DNA of 64,000 nt from assembly GCF_025961475.1 (NCBI RefSeq), contig NZ_JAOQNS010000006.1:62001-126000 (forward strand), written 5' to 3'. Shown in pieces: positions 17,893-27,811 of the stretch (its first letter is position 1; each line of letters opens with the position of its first letter). Source of the stretch: Rhodobium gokarnense. GTDB lineage: Bacteria; Pseudomonadota; Alphaproteobacteria; Rhizobiales; Rhodobiaceae. The notes below the pieces were generated by a model. That model saw only the letters and a list, made by a program, of their open reading frames with translations, had not been told where the DNA came from and did no database searches. The position numbers and the translations under genes are program-made.

Positions 17893-18597
17893 CTATCCGG
17901 GCGCGCCGGCGTCCCGGCCGAGGTCGACGGAGCCGATCAGGCGCATGCCGTCGAGGATGTCGTTGCGGATCGCCTCGCGCACGCCCGCCTCGTCGCGCCG
18001 GGCGATCGCCGCGATGGCTTCCTTGTGCTGGTCGACGAGGGTGATGGTGCCGACCCGGCCATAGACGGTGCGCATGAACGGGCCGAACTGCAGCCACAGG
18101 CTCTCGATCAGCGGCAGCAGGACCGGCGCGTCGGCGGCGCGGTAGATGGTGAAATGGAAATCGTGGTTGAACTGCATGTAGTTCTCCACGTCGCCGGTCT
18201 CCAGGCACCGGTCGAGGGCGTCGTCGATGGCCGTCAATGCCTTGATCGAGGCCCGGTCGAGGCAGGGCAGGGCGAGGGCCGCGACCTCCGGCTCCAGCAG
18301 GACCCGGGCGCGCATCAGGTCGTCGAAGCGCGACGGCGTCATGGTCGGCACGATGACCCGGCCGTTGGCCTGGATCTCCAGCGCGTGTTCGGCCGCAAGC
18401 GCCCGGATCGCCTCGCGCACCGGCATCGGGCTGGTGCCGAGCGTTGCCGCAAGGCCGCGCAGGGTCAGCGCCCGCCCGGGCACGATCCGCCCGGTCAGCA
18501 GTGCCTGGCGCAGTTCCGCGATCGCCTTGTCGCGGACCGTGCCGCGGGCGCCGGGCTCGGGCGTTGCATCCGGGGTGCTGTCGTAGTCGAGGCTCAT
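17893..18597 (-). CDS. GntR/FadR-family (FCD) regulator 2, probable putrescine-catabolism repressor
   Basis: A 234-residue regulator. The winged helix is at about 20-85 (RDKAIAELRQALLTGRIVPG, with recognition helix LGTSPMPVREAIRALAAEHA), and the FCD domain follows (RVLLEPEVAALAL, FNHDFHFTIYRAAD, QHKEAIAAIARRD). The gene is flanked on both sides by identical TGTGATCACA palindromes: one before the minus-strand operon and one in the gap shared with the plus-strand ligase-potFGHI genes. This suggests that one regulator controls import, catabolism and itself. The effector, probably putrescine or a glutamylated intermediate, is inferred. Confidence 0.88.
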   Translation of the reverse strand: MSLDYDSTPDATPEPGARGTVRDKAIAELRQALLTGRIVPGRALTLRGLAATLGTSPMPVREAIRALAAEHALEIQANGRVIVPTMTPSRFDDLMRARVLLEPEVAALALPCLDRASIKALTAIDDALDRCLETGDVENYMQFNHDFHFTIYRAADAPVLLPLIESLWLQFGPFMRTVYGRVGTITLVDQHKEAIAAIARRDEAGVREAIRNDILDGMRLIGSVDLGRDAGAPG

Positions 18598-18666
18598 TGC
18601 GCCGCGCCGCTCCTGATTGTGGCCGTCGATGCGCGGCTACGTCCTTGGCCGGACCGGCGATCGCGC

Positions 18667-18697
18667 TTGACATTGCTTCGAGAAATGTGATCACAAT
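18667..18697 (+). promoter_or_regulatory. Candidate promoter overlapped by GntR operator TGTGATCACA (18686-18695)
   Basis: TTGACA at 18667-18672 matches the -35 consensus perfectly and CACAAT at 18692-18697 is a weak -10 at 19 bp spacing. The TGTGATCACA palindrome at 18686-18695 overlaps it, which would suit repression of the plus-strand ligase-pot operon and, on the other strand, of the regulator. Confidence 0.55.
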
Positions 18698-18819
18698 TCG
18701 TCCAATTTGCAACGGCAGACATCGCCGCCCATGATCACGATGTCGACAGCGGCGCCGAACAGGCACGCCGCCGCGGCATCGAACTCGCGAACGGGCGGCG
18801 TTTTGGAAAAACAGTCTTC

Positions 18820-20202
18820 ATGCAGGTATCGATGGACGACCGGACGGACGACAGCGCGGCCACTTTCGACGAGGTCGAGGCCTTCCTCGCCGCCCATCCC
18901 GACATTGACGCCGTCGATTACCTGATCACCGACACCAACGGCGTCTTGCGCGGCAAGTGGGCGCCGGCGGATTCCCTGAAGAAGGCCTTCGAGACCGGCA
19001 TCAATTTCCCGCTCTCCCTGTTCGGCCTCGACATCTGGGGCCGCGAGGTGACGGAGACGGGGCTTCATGTGGAAAGCGGCGATCCCGACGGCTTCTGCCG
19101 CGCCGTGCCGGGCTCGCTGCGCAAGGTCTCCTGGGCCGAGCGGCCGACCGCTCAGGCGATGCTGCAGATGTTCACCGACGAGGGTGCGCCGTTCTTCGCC
19201 GATCCGCGCCTGCGGCTCGCCGCCGTCGTCGACCGGCTCGCCGCGGCCGGCTTTTACGCCACCTGCGCTTTCGAGCTGGAATTCTACCTGGTCGACCCGG
19301 ACAGCGCCGCCCACACGACCGATCTGGCGCCGCTGCTGCAGGGCAATGGCGGCCCCGACAGGCAGAATATGTACGGCCTTGCCGACCTGTCCGATTTCGA
19401 GGCGCTGTTCTCCGATATCCGCGCCTTCGGCACCGAGCAGGGCCTGCCCATCGACACCATCGTCTCGGAGGCCGCGCCCGGCCAGTTCGAGGTCAACCTG
19501 AAGCACCGCGCCGACGCGCTCGCTGCCGCCGATGACGCCATGATGCTGAAGCGGCTGGTGGCCGCGGCTGCCAGGCGCCACGGCCTGAAGGCGAGCTTCA
19601 TGGCCAAGCCGTTCTTCGACTGGCCCGGCAACGGCCTGCATGTCCATGTCTCGTTGATCGGCCGCGACGGCAACAACGCCTTCGCCGACCCAAATGGCGG
19701 CGAGGCCCGGCACCTGGCCGCCATCGCAGGCCTGATGGAGACCATGGCCGCCTCGACGCTGGTCTTCGTGCCGAGCTGGAACGGGTTCCGCCGCCTGCAG
19801 CCTGGCTCCTACGCGCCGACCGCGGCAAGCTGGGGCTACAACAACCGCTCCGTGGCCCTGCGCGTGCCGGCGAGTTCGCCCGAGGCGACCCGCATCGAGC
19901 ACCGCATCTCCGGCGCCGACGCCAACCCCTATCTGGTGCTGACGGCAATCCTCTCGGCGATGCTCGACGGCATGGAACAGGGCCTGACGCCGCCGCCGCC
20001 GGTGGAGACCAACGCCTATGAGAGCGCAGCCCCGTCGCTGCCGTCGACGATGCTGGCCGCGCTCGATGAGTTCGCCCGTTCCGATTTCATCGCCAGCGCC
20101 TTCGGCGCCGACTACCGCGACCTCTTCGTCGCCGTGAAACGCGCCGAGATCGACGAGTTCCTGACCGAAATCACACCATTGGAGCGATCGACCTATCTTT
20201 AA
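18820..20202 (+). CDS. Second glutamine synthetase-family ligase (glutamylpolyamine synthetase-like)
   Basis: A 460-residue GS-fold ligase paralogous to the one at 14933-16321. Markers are DYLITDTNGVLRGKW, CAFELEFYLV, EAAPGQFEVNLKHR, GNGLHVHVSLIGRDG, NRSVALRVPASSPEATRIEHR and SGADANPYLVLTAIL. It precedes potFGHI on the same strand, so it is likely a glutamyl-amine ligase for an imported polyamine rather than an ammonia-assimilating GlnA. In-frame ATGs at 18820 and 18832 are both possible; no strong SD separates them. It is divergent from GntR regulator 2, and the shared gap carries the operator. Confidence 0.85.
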   Translation: MQVSMDDRTDDSAATFDEVEAFLAAHPDIDAVDYLITDTNGVLRGKWAPADSLKKAFETGINFPLSLFGLDIWGREVTETGLHVESGDPDGFCRAVPGSLRKVSWAERPTAQAMLQMFTDEGAPFFADPRLRLAAVVDRLAAAGFYATCAFELEFYLVDPDSAAHTTDLAPLLQGNGGPDRQNMYGLADLSDFEALFSDIRAFGTEQGLPIDTIVSEAAPGQFEVNLKHRADALAAADDAMMLKRLVAAAARRHGLKASFMAKPFFDWPGNGLHVHVSLIGRDGNNAFADPNGGEARHLAAIAGLMETMAASTLVFVPSWNGFRRLQPGSYAPTAASWGYNNRSVALRVPASSPEATRIEHRISGADANPYLVLTAILSAMLDGMEQGLTPPPPVETNAYESAAPSLPSTMLAALDEFARSDFIASAFGADYRDLFVAVKRAEIDEFLTEITPLERSTYL

Positions 20203-20413
20203 GAAAATCCAATAAACGGCCTGTCGGCCCGTGGCCCTTTGCGCCCTTCCGGTTGTCGGTGGAAGGGTGCGCACCTGGGCGCGCGCCGACAAAAGAAAAC
20301 CGTTGAGCGACGGCGGCAAGACTCATAACGTCGAGCGGAGCCGTCAAACCGGAAGATGCCGGAAAACCGGTGCTTCCAGACCTCACCGATCCAGACGAGG
20401 GACGATACAAAAC

Positions 20414-21520
20414 ATGCGCAAGCTGCTTTTCACCACCACGCTGATCGCTGGCGTTGCCGCCGCGATGACCGCCACCGTGCCGGCCGCGGCCGCGGACAAG
20501 GAAGTCCGCGTCTACAACTGGTCGGACTATATCGACGAAGAGATCCTCAAGGAGTTCACCGAAGAGACCGGCATCAAGGTCGTCTACGACGTCTTCGATT
20601 CCAACGAGACGCTGGAGACCAAGCTGCTTGCCGGCGGCACCGGCTATGACGTGGTCGTTCCCTCCGGCACCTTCCTGTCGCGCCAGATCCAGGCCGGCGT
20701 GTTCCAGAAGCTCGACAAGTCGAAGCTGCCGAACCTGAAGAACATGTGGCCGAAGATCCAGCAGTTGACCGCCGGCTACGATCCGGACAACGCCTATTCC
20801 ATCAACTACATGTGGGGCACCACCGGCATCGGCATCAATGTCGACAAGGTCAAGGAGCGCCTCGGCGACGACATGCCGCTGAACAGCTGGGACCTCGTCT
20901 TCAAGCCGGAGATCGCCGAGAAGCTGAAGGATTGCGGCATCCATTGGCTCGACGCGCCGGAGGAGATCTTCCCGACCGCCCTCAACTATATCGGGTTCAG
21001 GGGCGACAGCCACGACACCGACGAGATCGCCAAGGCCGCCGAGATGCTCGACAAGGTCCGCGGCACCGTCCAGAAGTTCCATTCGTCGGAATACATCAAC
21101 GCGCTCGCCAATGGTGACATCTGCGTCGCCATCGGCTGGTCCGGCGACGTGCTGCAGGCCCGCGACCGCGCCTCGGAGGCCGACAAGGGCGTCACCGTCG
21201 AATACATCATCCCCAAGGAAGGCGCCCAGATGTGGTTCGACCAGATGGCGATCCCGGCCGACGCCACCAATGTCGACGAGGCCCACGCCTTCCTCAACTA
21301 CATCATGGAGCCGAAGGTGATGGCGAAGGCGTCGAACTACGTCTACTACGCCAACGGCAACCTCGCCTCCCAGGAATTCCTCAACGACGACGTCATCAAC
21401 GACCCGGCGATCTATCCGGACGCCGAGACGTCCGAGAAGCTCTACACCACCACGGCCTATCCGCCGAAGGTGCTGCGCGTCGTCACCCGCGCCTGGACCA
21501 AGGTCAAGACTGGCCAGTAA
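20414..21520 (+). CDS. potF: Periplasmic putrescine-binding protein of an ABC importer
   Basis: A 368-residue exported solute-binding protein. It has a signal peptide (MRKLLFTTTLIAGVAAAMTA, cleavage near AAAA-DK) with no lipobox cysteine, so it should be free in the periplasm. The mature start EVRVYNWSDYIDEEIL, then VVYDVFDSNETLETKLLAGG and GYDVVVPSGTFLSRQ, is the PotF/PotD signature. WSGDVLQARDR and MWFDQMAIP supply ligand-contact regions of the PotF type. The three following genes encode the ATPase and both permeases. The 211-bp gap upstream contains no recognised feature. Confidence 0.94.
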   Translation: MRKLLFTTTLIAGVAAAMTATVPAAAADKEVRVYNWSDYIDEEILKEFTEETGIKVVYDVFDSNETLETKLLAGGTGYDVVVPSGTFLSRQIQAGVFQKLDKSKLPNLKNMWPKIQQLTAGYDPDNAYSINYMWGTTGIGINVDKVKERLGDDMPLNSWDLVFKPEIAEKLKDCGIHWLDAPEEIFPTALNYIGFRGDSHDTDEIAKAAEMLDKVRGTVQKFHSSEYINALANGDICVAIGWSGDVLQARDRASEADKGVTVEYIIPKEGAQMWFDQMAIPADATNVDEAHAFLNYIMEPKVMAKASNYVYYANGNLASQEFLNDDVINDPAIYPDAETSEKLYTTTAYPPKVLRVVTRAWTKVKTGQ

Positions 21521-21635
21521 GGCCCGTCCGCGATCCGGCGGCGCGCCCGGGGCCCGGTCCCGGCCGGCGCGCCGCCCCCCGCCGGGGTGCCGTTGCCCCC
21601 GGCGACTGTCCGGGCAAGGGGAGGTCTTTAAGGCC

Positions 21636-22781
21636 GTGGCTAATATCGATGTCGGTCCGGTGCGGCGCGTCTTTGCGCCCTGGCTGGACCCCAAGGCGAA
21701 GCCGTTCATCGAGTTTCGCAACGTCACCAAGAAATTCGGCACCTTCACCGCCGTCGACGACCTGTCGCTGACGATCTACGAGCGCGAGTTCTTCGCGCTT
21801 TTGGGACCGTCCGGCTGCGGCAAGACGACGATGATGCGCATGATCGCCGGCTTTGAGGACCCGACCGTCGGCGATGTGTTGCTGGAGGGCCAGCCGCTCG
21901 CCGGCGTGCCGCCCTACAGGCGCCCGACCAACATGATGTTCCAGTCCTACGCGCTGTTCCCGCACATGACGGTGGAGACGAACATCGCCTTCGGCCTGAA
22001 GCAGGACGGCATGCCGAAGGCGGAGATCGCCGACCGGGTGGCGGAGATGCTGAAGCTCGTGAAGCTGGAGGCCTTTGCCAAGCGCAAGCCGCACCAGCTC
22101 TCCGGCGGCCAGCGCCAGCGCGTCGCGCTCGCCCGCTCGCTCGCCAAGAAGCCGAAGGTGCTGCTCCTCGACGAGCCGCTCGGCGCGCTCGACCGCAAGC
22201 TGCGCGAGGAGACCCAGTTCGAGCTGACGGACCTGCAGCAGGACCTCGGCATGACGTTCATCATCGTTACCCACGACCAGGAAGAGGCGATGACGGTGGC
22301 CGACCGCATCGCCGTCATGGACCACGGCAAGATCATCCAGGTGGCGACGCCCTCGGAGATCTACGAGCAGCCGAACTCCCGCTACGTCGCCGATTTCGTC
22401 GGCGACGTGAACATCATCGAGGGCAAGGTCGAGCGCTGCGGCGACGGCCACGTCACCCTAAACACCCGCCACGGCACCATCGAGGCCGCCTTTGACGGTG
22501 ACATCGCCAGGGGCGCCGACGCCTGGTTCGCGATCCGCCCGGAAAAGATGCGCCTGACCCTCGACGAGCCCGCCGAGACCCACCGCAACTGCATCGGCGG
22601 TGAGGTCTGGGACATCGGCTATCTCGGCGACATGTCGATCTACCACGTCCATCTCGGCGACGGCGAGACCCTGAAATCCGCACAGGCCAACACCACCCGC
22701 CTGATCCAGCGCCCGATCTCCTGGGACGACCGGGTCTGGCTCTCCTTCGATGCCGATGCCGGCATCGTGCTGACCAGCTAG
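21636..22781 (+). CDS. potG: Putrescine ABC transporter ATP-binding protein
   Basis: A 381-residue ABC ATPase. Walker A is GPSGCGKTTMMRM, the Q-loop region is MMFQSYALFPHM, the signature is LSGGQRQRVALARSLA, Walker B is VLLLDEPLGALD and the H-loop is IIVTHDQEEAM. A C-terminal TOBE-type domain (about 290-381) is consistent with the PotA/PotG class. The start appears to be GTG 21636, with GGGGAGG upstream at slightly long spacing; an extension of about 25 residues before the first strand (VRRVFAPWLDPKAKPFIEFR) is normal for PotG. It follows potF by 115 bp. Confidence 0.94.
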   Translation: MANIDVGPVRRVFAPWLDPKAKPFIEFRNVTKKFGTFTAVDDLSLTIYEREFFALLGPSGCGKTTMMRMIAGFEDPTVGDVLLEGQPLAGVPPYRRPTNMMFQSYALFPHMTVETNIAFGLKQDGMPKAEIADRVAEMLKLVKLEAFAKRKPHQLSGGQRQRVALARSLAKKPKVLLLDEPLGALDRKLREETQFELTDLQQDLGMTFIIVTHDQEEAMTVADRIAVMDHGKIIQVATPSEIYEQPNSRYVADFVGDVNIIEGKVERCGDGHVTLNTRHGTIEAAFDGDIARGADAWFAIRPEKMRLTLDEPAETHRNCIGGEVWDIGYLGDMSIYHVHLGDGETLKSAQANTTRLIQRPISWDDRVWLSFDADAGIVLTS

Positions 22782-22792
22782 GGGAGGCGGCC

Positions 22793-23752
22793 ATGACCGA
22801 CGAGACCGCCGTTCCCGTCAGCGACGACACGGAGCCGACTGACGTCCTGATGGCCCGCCGGGGGCCGGCACGCTGGTTCGTCGTCGCCATTCCCTATCTC
22901 TGGCTGCTGGTCTTCTTCCTCGCCCCCTTCCTCATCGTCTTCAAGCTGTCGCTGTCGGAGGTGGCGGTCGCCATCCCGCCCTACGTGCCGACCTTCGACC
23001 TGACCGACGGCGCGGTGGAGATGTGGGACAAGATCAAGCAGCTCTCCTTCGACAACTATGTCTGGCTGACCGAGGACGCCCTCTACATCCGCTCCTACGC
23101 CTCCAGCCTGCTCGTTGCCGTCGTCTCCACCATCCTCATTCTTCTCGTCGGCTATCCCGTCGCCTACGGCATGGCGCGGGCCCCGAAGGCCTGGCGGCCG
23201 ACGCTGGTGATGCTGGTCATCCTGCCGTTCTGGACCTCGTTCCTGATCCGCGTCTACGCCTGGATCGGCATCCTCAAGAAAGAGGGGCTCCTCAACCAGC
23301 TCCTGATGAATCTCGGCGTCATCTCCGATCCGCTGACGATCCTCAACACCAACGTCGCCGTCTATATCGGCATGGTCTATTCCTACCTGCCGTTCATGAT
23401 CCTGCCGCTCTATGCCTCGCTGGAAAAGATGGACGAGTCCCTCCTGGAGGCCGCCGCCGACCTCGGCTCGCCGCCGGGGCGCGCCTTCTGGCAGATCACC
23501 TTCCCGCTGTCGATCCCCGGCGTCGTCGCCGGCGCGTTCCTGTGCTTCATTCCGATCGTCGGCGAGTTCGTCATCCCCGACCTCCTCGGCGGTTCCGAGA
23601 CGCTGATGATCGGCAAGACGCTGTGGGTGGAGTTCTTCTCCAACCGTGACTGGCCGGTGGCGAGCGCGGTCGCCATCATCCTGCTTCTGGTGCTGGTCAT
23701 CCCGATCGTCCTGTTCCAGAACAGCCTGGCCAAACAGGGGGAGGCCGAGTGA
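22793..23752 (+). CDS. potH: Putrescine ABC transporter permease
   Basis: A 319-residue inner-membrane protein with six predicted membrane segments. The cytoplasmic EAA loop that contacts the ATPase reads LLEAAADLGSPPGRAFWQIT, and VAYGMARAPKAWRPTLVML is a conserved PotH/PotB segment. It starts 11 bp after potG, with GGGGAGG as SD. Its TGA overlaps the start of potI. The hydrophilic loop after TM1 is long, as in PotH. Confidence 0.93.
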   Translation: MTDETAVPVSDDTEPTDVLMARRGPARWFVVAIPYLWLLVFFLAPFLIVFKLSLSEVAVAIPPYVPTFDLTDGAVEMWDKIKQLSFDNYVWLTEDALYIRSYASSLLVAVVSTILILLVGYPVAYGMARAPKAWRPTLVMLVILPFWTSFLIRVYAWIGILKKEGLLNQLLMNLGVISDPLTILNTNVAVYIGMVYSYLPFMILPLYASLEKMDESLLEAAADLGSPPGRAFWQITFPLSIPGVVAGAFLCFIPIVGEFVIPDLLGGSETLMIGKTLWVEFFSNRDWPVASAVAIILLLVLVIPIVLFQNSLAKQGEAE

Positions 23753-24567
23753 TGCGAAAGGGCCTTTCCCCCTTCAACGTCGTCTCCATCACCACCGGCT
23801 TCCTGTTCCTCTACATGCCGATCGTGCTGCTGGTCATCTACTCCTTCAACGAGTCCCGGCTGGTCACGGTCTGGGCCGGGTTCTCGACCAAATGGTACGG
23901 CGCGCTCCTGGAAAACCAGGGCCTGATGGACGCCGCCTGGGTGACCATCAAGGTCGCCCTGATCTCGGCCAGCGTCTCCACGGTGCTCGGCACGCTGGCG
24001 GCGCTGACGCTCGTGCGCTACGGCCGCTTCCCCGGCCGCACGCTGTTTTCCGGCATGGTCTATGCGCCGCTCGTGATGCCCGACGTCATCCTCGGCCTGT
24101 CGCTTTTGTTGATGTTCGTCGCCATCAACCTCGACCGCGGCTTCTGGACCATCATCATCGCCCACATCACCTTCGGCATGTGCTACGTCGCCGTCGTCGT
24201 CCAGTCGCGGCTTTTGAGCTTCGACCGAGACCTGGAGGAGGCGGCGCTGGACCTCGGCTGCCCGCCCTTCAAGGTGTTTTTCCAGATCACCCTGCCGATC
24301 ATCCTGCCCTCCGTCATCGCCGGCTGGATGCTCGCCTTCACCCTGTCGCTCGACGACCTCGTCATCGCCAGCTTCGCCACGGGGCCGGGCGCCACGACCC
24401 TGCCGATGAAGATCTACAGCCAGGTCCGCCTCGGCGTGACGCCGGAGATCAACGCCGTCTGCACCATCCTCATCGCGCTTGTGACGGTCGGAGTCATCGC
24501 CGCCTCCCTGATAACAAAGCGCCAGGAGGTCAGCCGGCAACGGGCCGCGCGGATGGCGGAGCAGTAG
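23752..24567 (+). CDS. potI: Putrescine ABC transporter permease
   Basis: A 271-residue inner-membrane protein with six membrane segments and the EAA loop LEEAALDLGCPPFKVFFQIT, followed by FTLSLDDLVIASFATGPGAT, the PotI/PotC hallmark. ATG 23752 overlaps the potH stop by one base; a GTG three bases earlier (23749) would overlap by four. This closes the ligase-potFGHI operon; a repeat-rich gap follows. Confidence 0.93.
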   Translation: MRKGLSPFNVVSITTGFLFLYMPIVLLVIYSFNESRLVTVWAGFSTKWYGALLENQGLMDAAWVTIKVALISASVSTVLGTLAALTLVRYGRFPGRTLFSGMVYAPLVMPDVILGLSLLLMFVAINLDRGFWTIIIAHITFGMCYVAVVVQSRLLSFDRDLEEAALDLGCPPFKVFFQITLPIILPSVIAGWMLAFTLSLDDLVIASFATGPGATTLPMKIYSQVRLGVTPEINAVCTILIALVTVGVIAASLITKRQEVSRQRAARMAEQ

Positions 24568-24602
24568 GTTTTTTGGGGTCGCCGGATCGGCCACAATCTC
24601 CG

Positions 24603-24670
24603 CCGTCACCCCGGCGTCGCGAAGCGGAAGGCCGGGGTCGAATGCCCCTGCCCGCACGGTATGTCGGACG
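24603..24670. repeat. GTCACCCCGG-type palindromic repeat fragment
   Basis: Begins CGTCACCCCGGCGTCGCG and contains the pair AAGGCCGGGGTC, then GAATGCCCCTGCCCGCACGG with GTATGTCGG. It is related to the units at 24909-25081, 48156-48320 and 48447-48612. Confidence 0.6.
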
Positions 24671-24684
24671 TTGGTGCGCGCCGC

Positions 24685-24777
24685 TTCTGGATTGCTTCGC
24701 TCCGCTCGCAATGACGGTTTCTCTTTTATTTTCAACGTCATTGCGAGGAGGCCGACAGGCCGACGCGGCAATCCAGC
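24685..24777. repeat. Dispersed palindromic repeat, rearranged halves
   Basis: Right half TTCTGGATTGCTTCGCTCCG with GCTCGCAATGACG (24685-24716) precedes the left half CGTCATTGCGAGGAGGCCGA with CGACGCGGCAATCCAG (24736-24777). These are the two arms of the 104-bp unit at 1867-1970, here in tail-to-head order around a T-rich centre. Confidence 0.7.
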
Positions 24778-24908
24778 CAGCGGTCGCGGCGGGCTTCAGC
24801 GTTGCGAGGCGCATTGGATCCCGGTTCTCCGCACCCTCCCGCCCGGCATGACGGAAGAGCGGTTCCGGGCGATGTGAATGACGCTCCGGCATCGGCCCCA
24901 CCCTCCGT

Positions 24909-25081
24909 CGTCACGCCGGGCTTGACCCGGGGCCTATTGCCCCTGTCCTCACGGTATGTCGCCTGTTAGTGGAACACGGCGCCTGCATGGCTCGCAGTGC
25001 AAGCGTCGCGACGGGCTACACCGTTGCGAGGGGCAATAGGCCCCGGCTCTCCGCTTCGCTACGGCCGGGGTGACGACTGAG
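24909..25081. repeat. GTCACGCCGG-type palindromic repeat
   Basis: Begins CGTCACGCCGGGCTTGACCC, runs through GGGGCCTATTGCCCCTGTCC and a central part, then the complementary arm GGGGCAATAGGCCCCGG and ends GGGGTGACGACTGAG. About 173 bp. The same ends and internal CCTATTGCCCCT motif recur near 48 kb. Confidence 0.7.
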
Positions 25082-25109
25082 TGTGGCGAGACGACAATCA
25101 AGCCCAACG

Positions 25110-25196
25110 GGCGCGCAAGGGCGACCGCCCGCCGCGCGAAAGCGCGCCCCCGCGGAGGCGATGCGCGAAGCGCATCTGCCGTGAGCGAAAAAAACT
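25110..25196. repeat. Solo copy of the CGACCGCCCGCCG / CCCCCGCGGAGGC repeat
   Basis: Reads GCGCGCAAGGGCGACCGCCC, a short GC hairpin, CCCCCGCGGAGGCGATGCGC and CATCTGCCGTGAGCGAAAAA. It directly abuts the stop codon of the small membrane-protein gene. Five copies of the same unit form the array at 48640-49152, which likewise abuts a minus-strand stop codon. Confidence 0.75.
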
Positions 25197-25197
25197 C

Positions 25198-25440
25198 CTA
25201 TCCCCGCGGTGGCCTAAACAAAAAAATCACCAGCCAGACCGGCACGATGATCATCGAGCCCAGCACGATGTTCGGCACGGCCCAGGTGAGCCCGTCGGTG
25301 AGGAGTTGCAGGACCCGCTCCGGCGTCATGCCGATCTCGGCGAGGAGGTCGGCGGCGGAGATGTCGAGCGCGGAGAGCGCGGCGCCGACGGCGAGCGATG
25401 CCAACGTGATCTTCAAGACTGTCAGGATCAGCCGCCACAT
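25198..25440 (-). CDS. Small two-segment integral membrane protein (DUF6460-like)
   Basis: An 80-residue protein with two hydrophobic segments (LILTVLKITLASLAVGAALS and IVLGSMIIVPVWLVIFLF) separated by an amphipathic loop, ISAADLLAEIGMTPERVLQ. The layout resembles small alphaproteobacterial membrane proteins that I associate with DUF6460; that match is from memory. The frame is open to 25575, but ATG 25440 gives the membrane-first form typical of the family. The gene stands alone between repeats and the acetoacetyl-CoA synthetase. Function unknown. Confidence 0.6.
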   Translation of the reverse strand: MWRLILTVLKITLASLAVGAALSALDISAADLLAEIGMTPERVLQLLTDGLTWAVPNIVLGSMIIVPVWLVIFLFRPPRG

Positions 25441-25660
25441 CGGAGCCGTCGTTCCTGCCGCGTTTATCCCCAAGGGTCCGTCAACCAGTGTGCCGCGGTA
25501 ACCTTTCCGCTTGGTGAATATTCCGCTACCGGACGCAATGACCTGCCCGATGCGCGCCCTTGTTGAAACGGCCAAAACGCGGTGCTACGCCTTTTCATAA
25601 AGGGAATACGGGCGCCGTCCGGTGCCTCCACCAGTAGAAACCGGTTCGGGAGAAAAACGC

Positions 25661-27619
<1,959 letters not shown>

Positions 27620-27811
27620 GACAGCGGACCCTCGCCGTCCTCCGCACCAGGCGACCGCCCATATGGCCGGTTGGATTTGTCACGGTTGATCGCGCCGGAA
27701 AGTCACCCCATAGTCTCTGGCGGAGACTGGGTAACCGTTCCGTTACCCGGCAATGCTATAGTCGAATCAAATCCTTGCGATCCCTCCCGGTCCAACGGAA
27801 CTGGATAAATC

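Noticed and set aside
16288-18690. An 800-codon plus-strand frame antisense to the puu-like operon and GntR gene
   Set aside because: It spans several genuine minus-strand genes and their regulatory gap; composition is low-complexity and no domain is visible.
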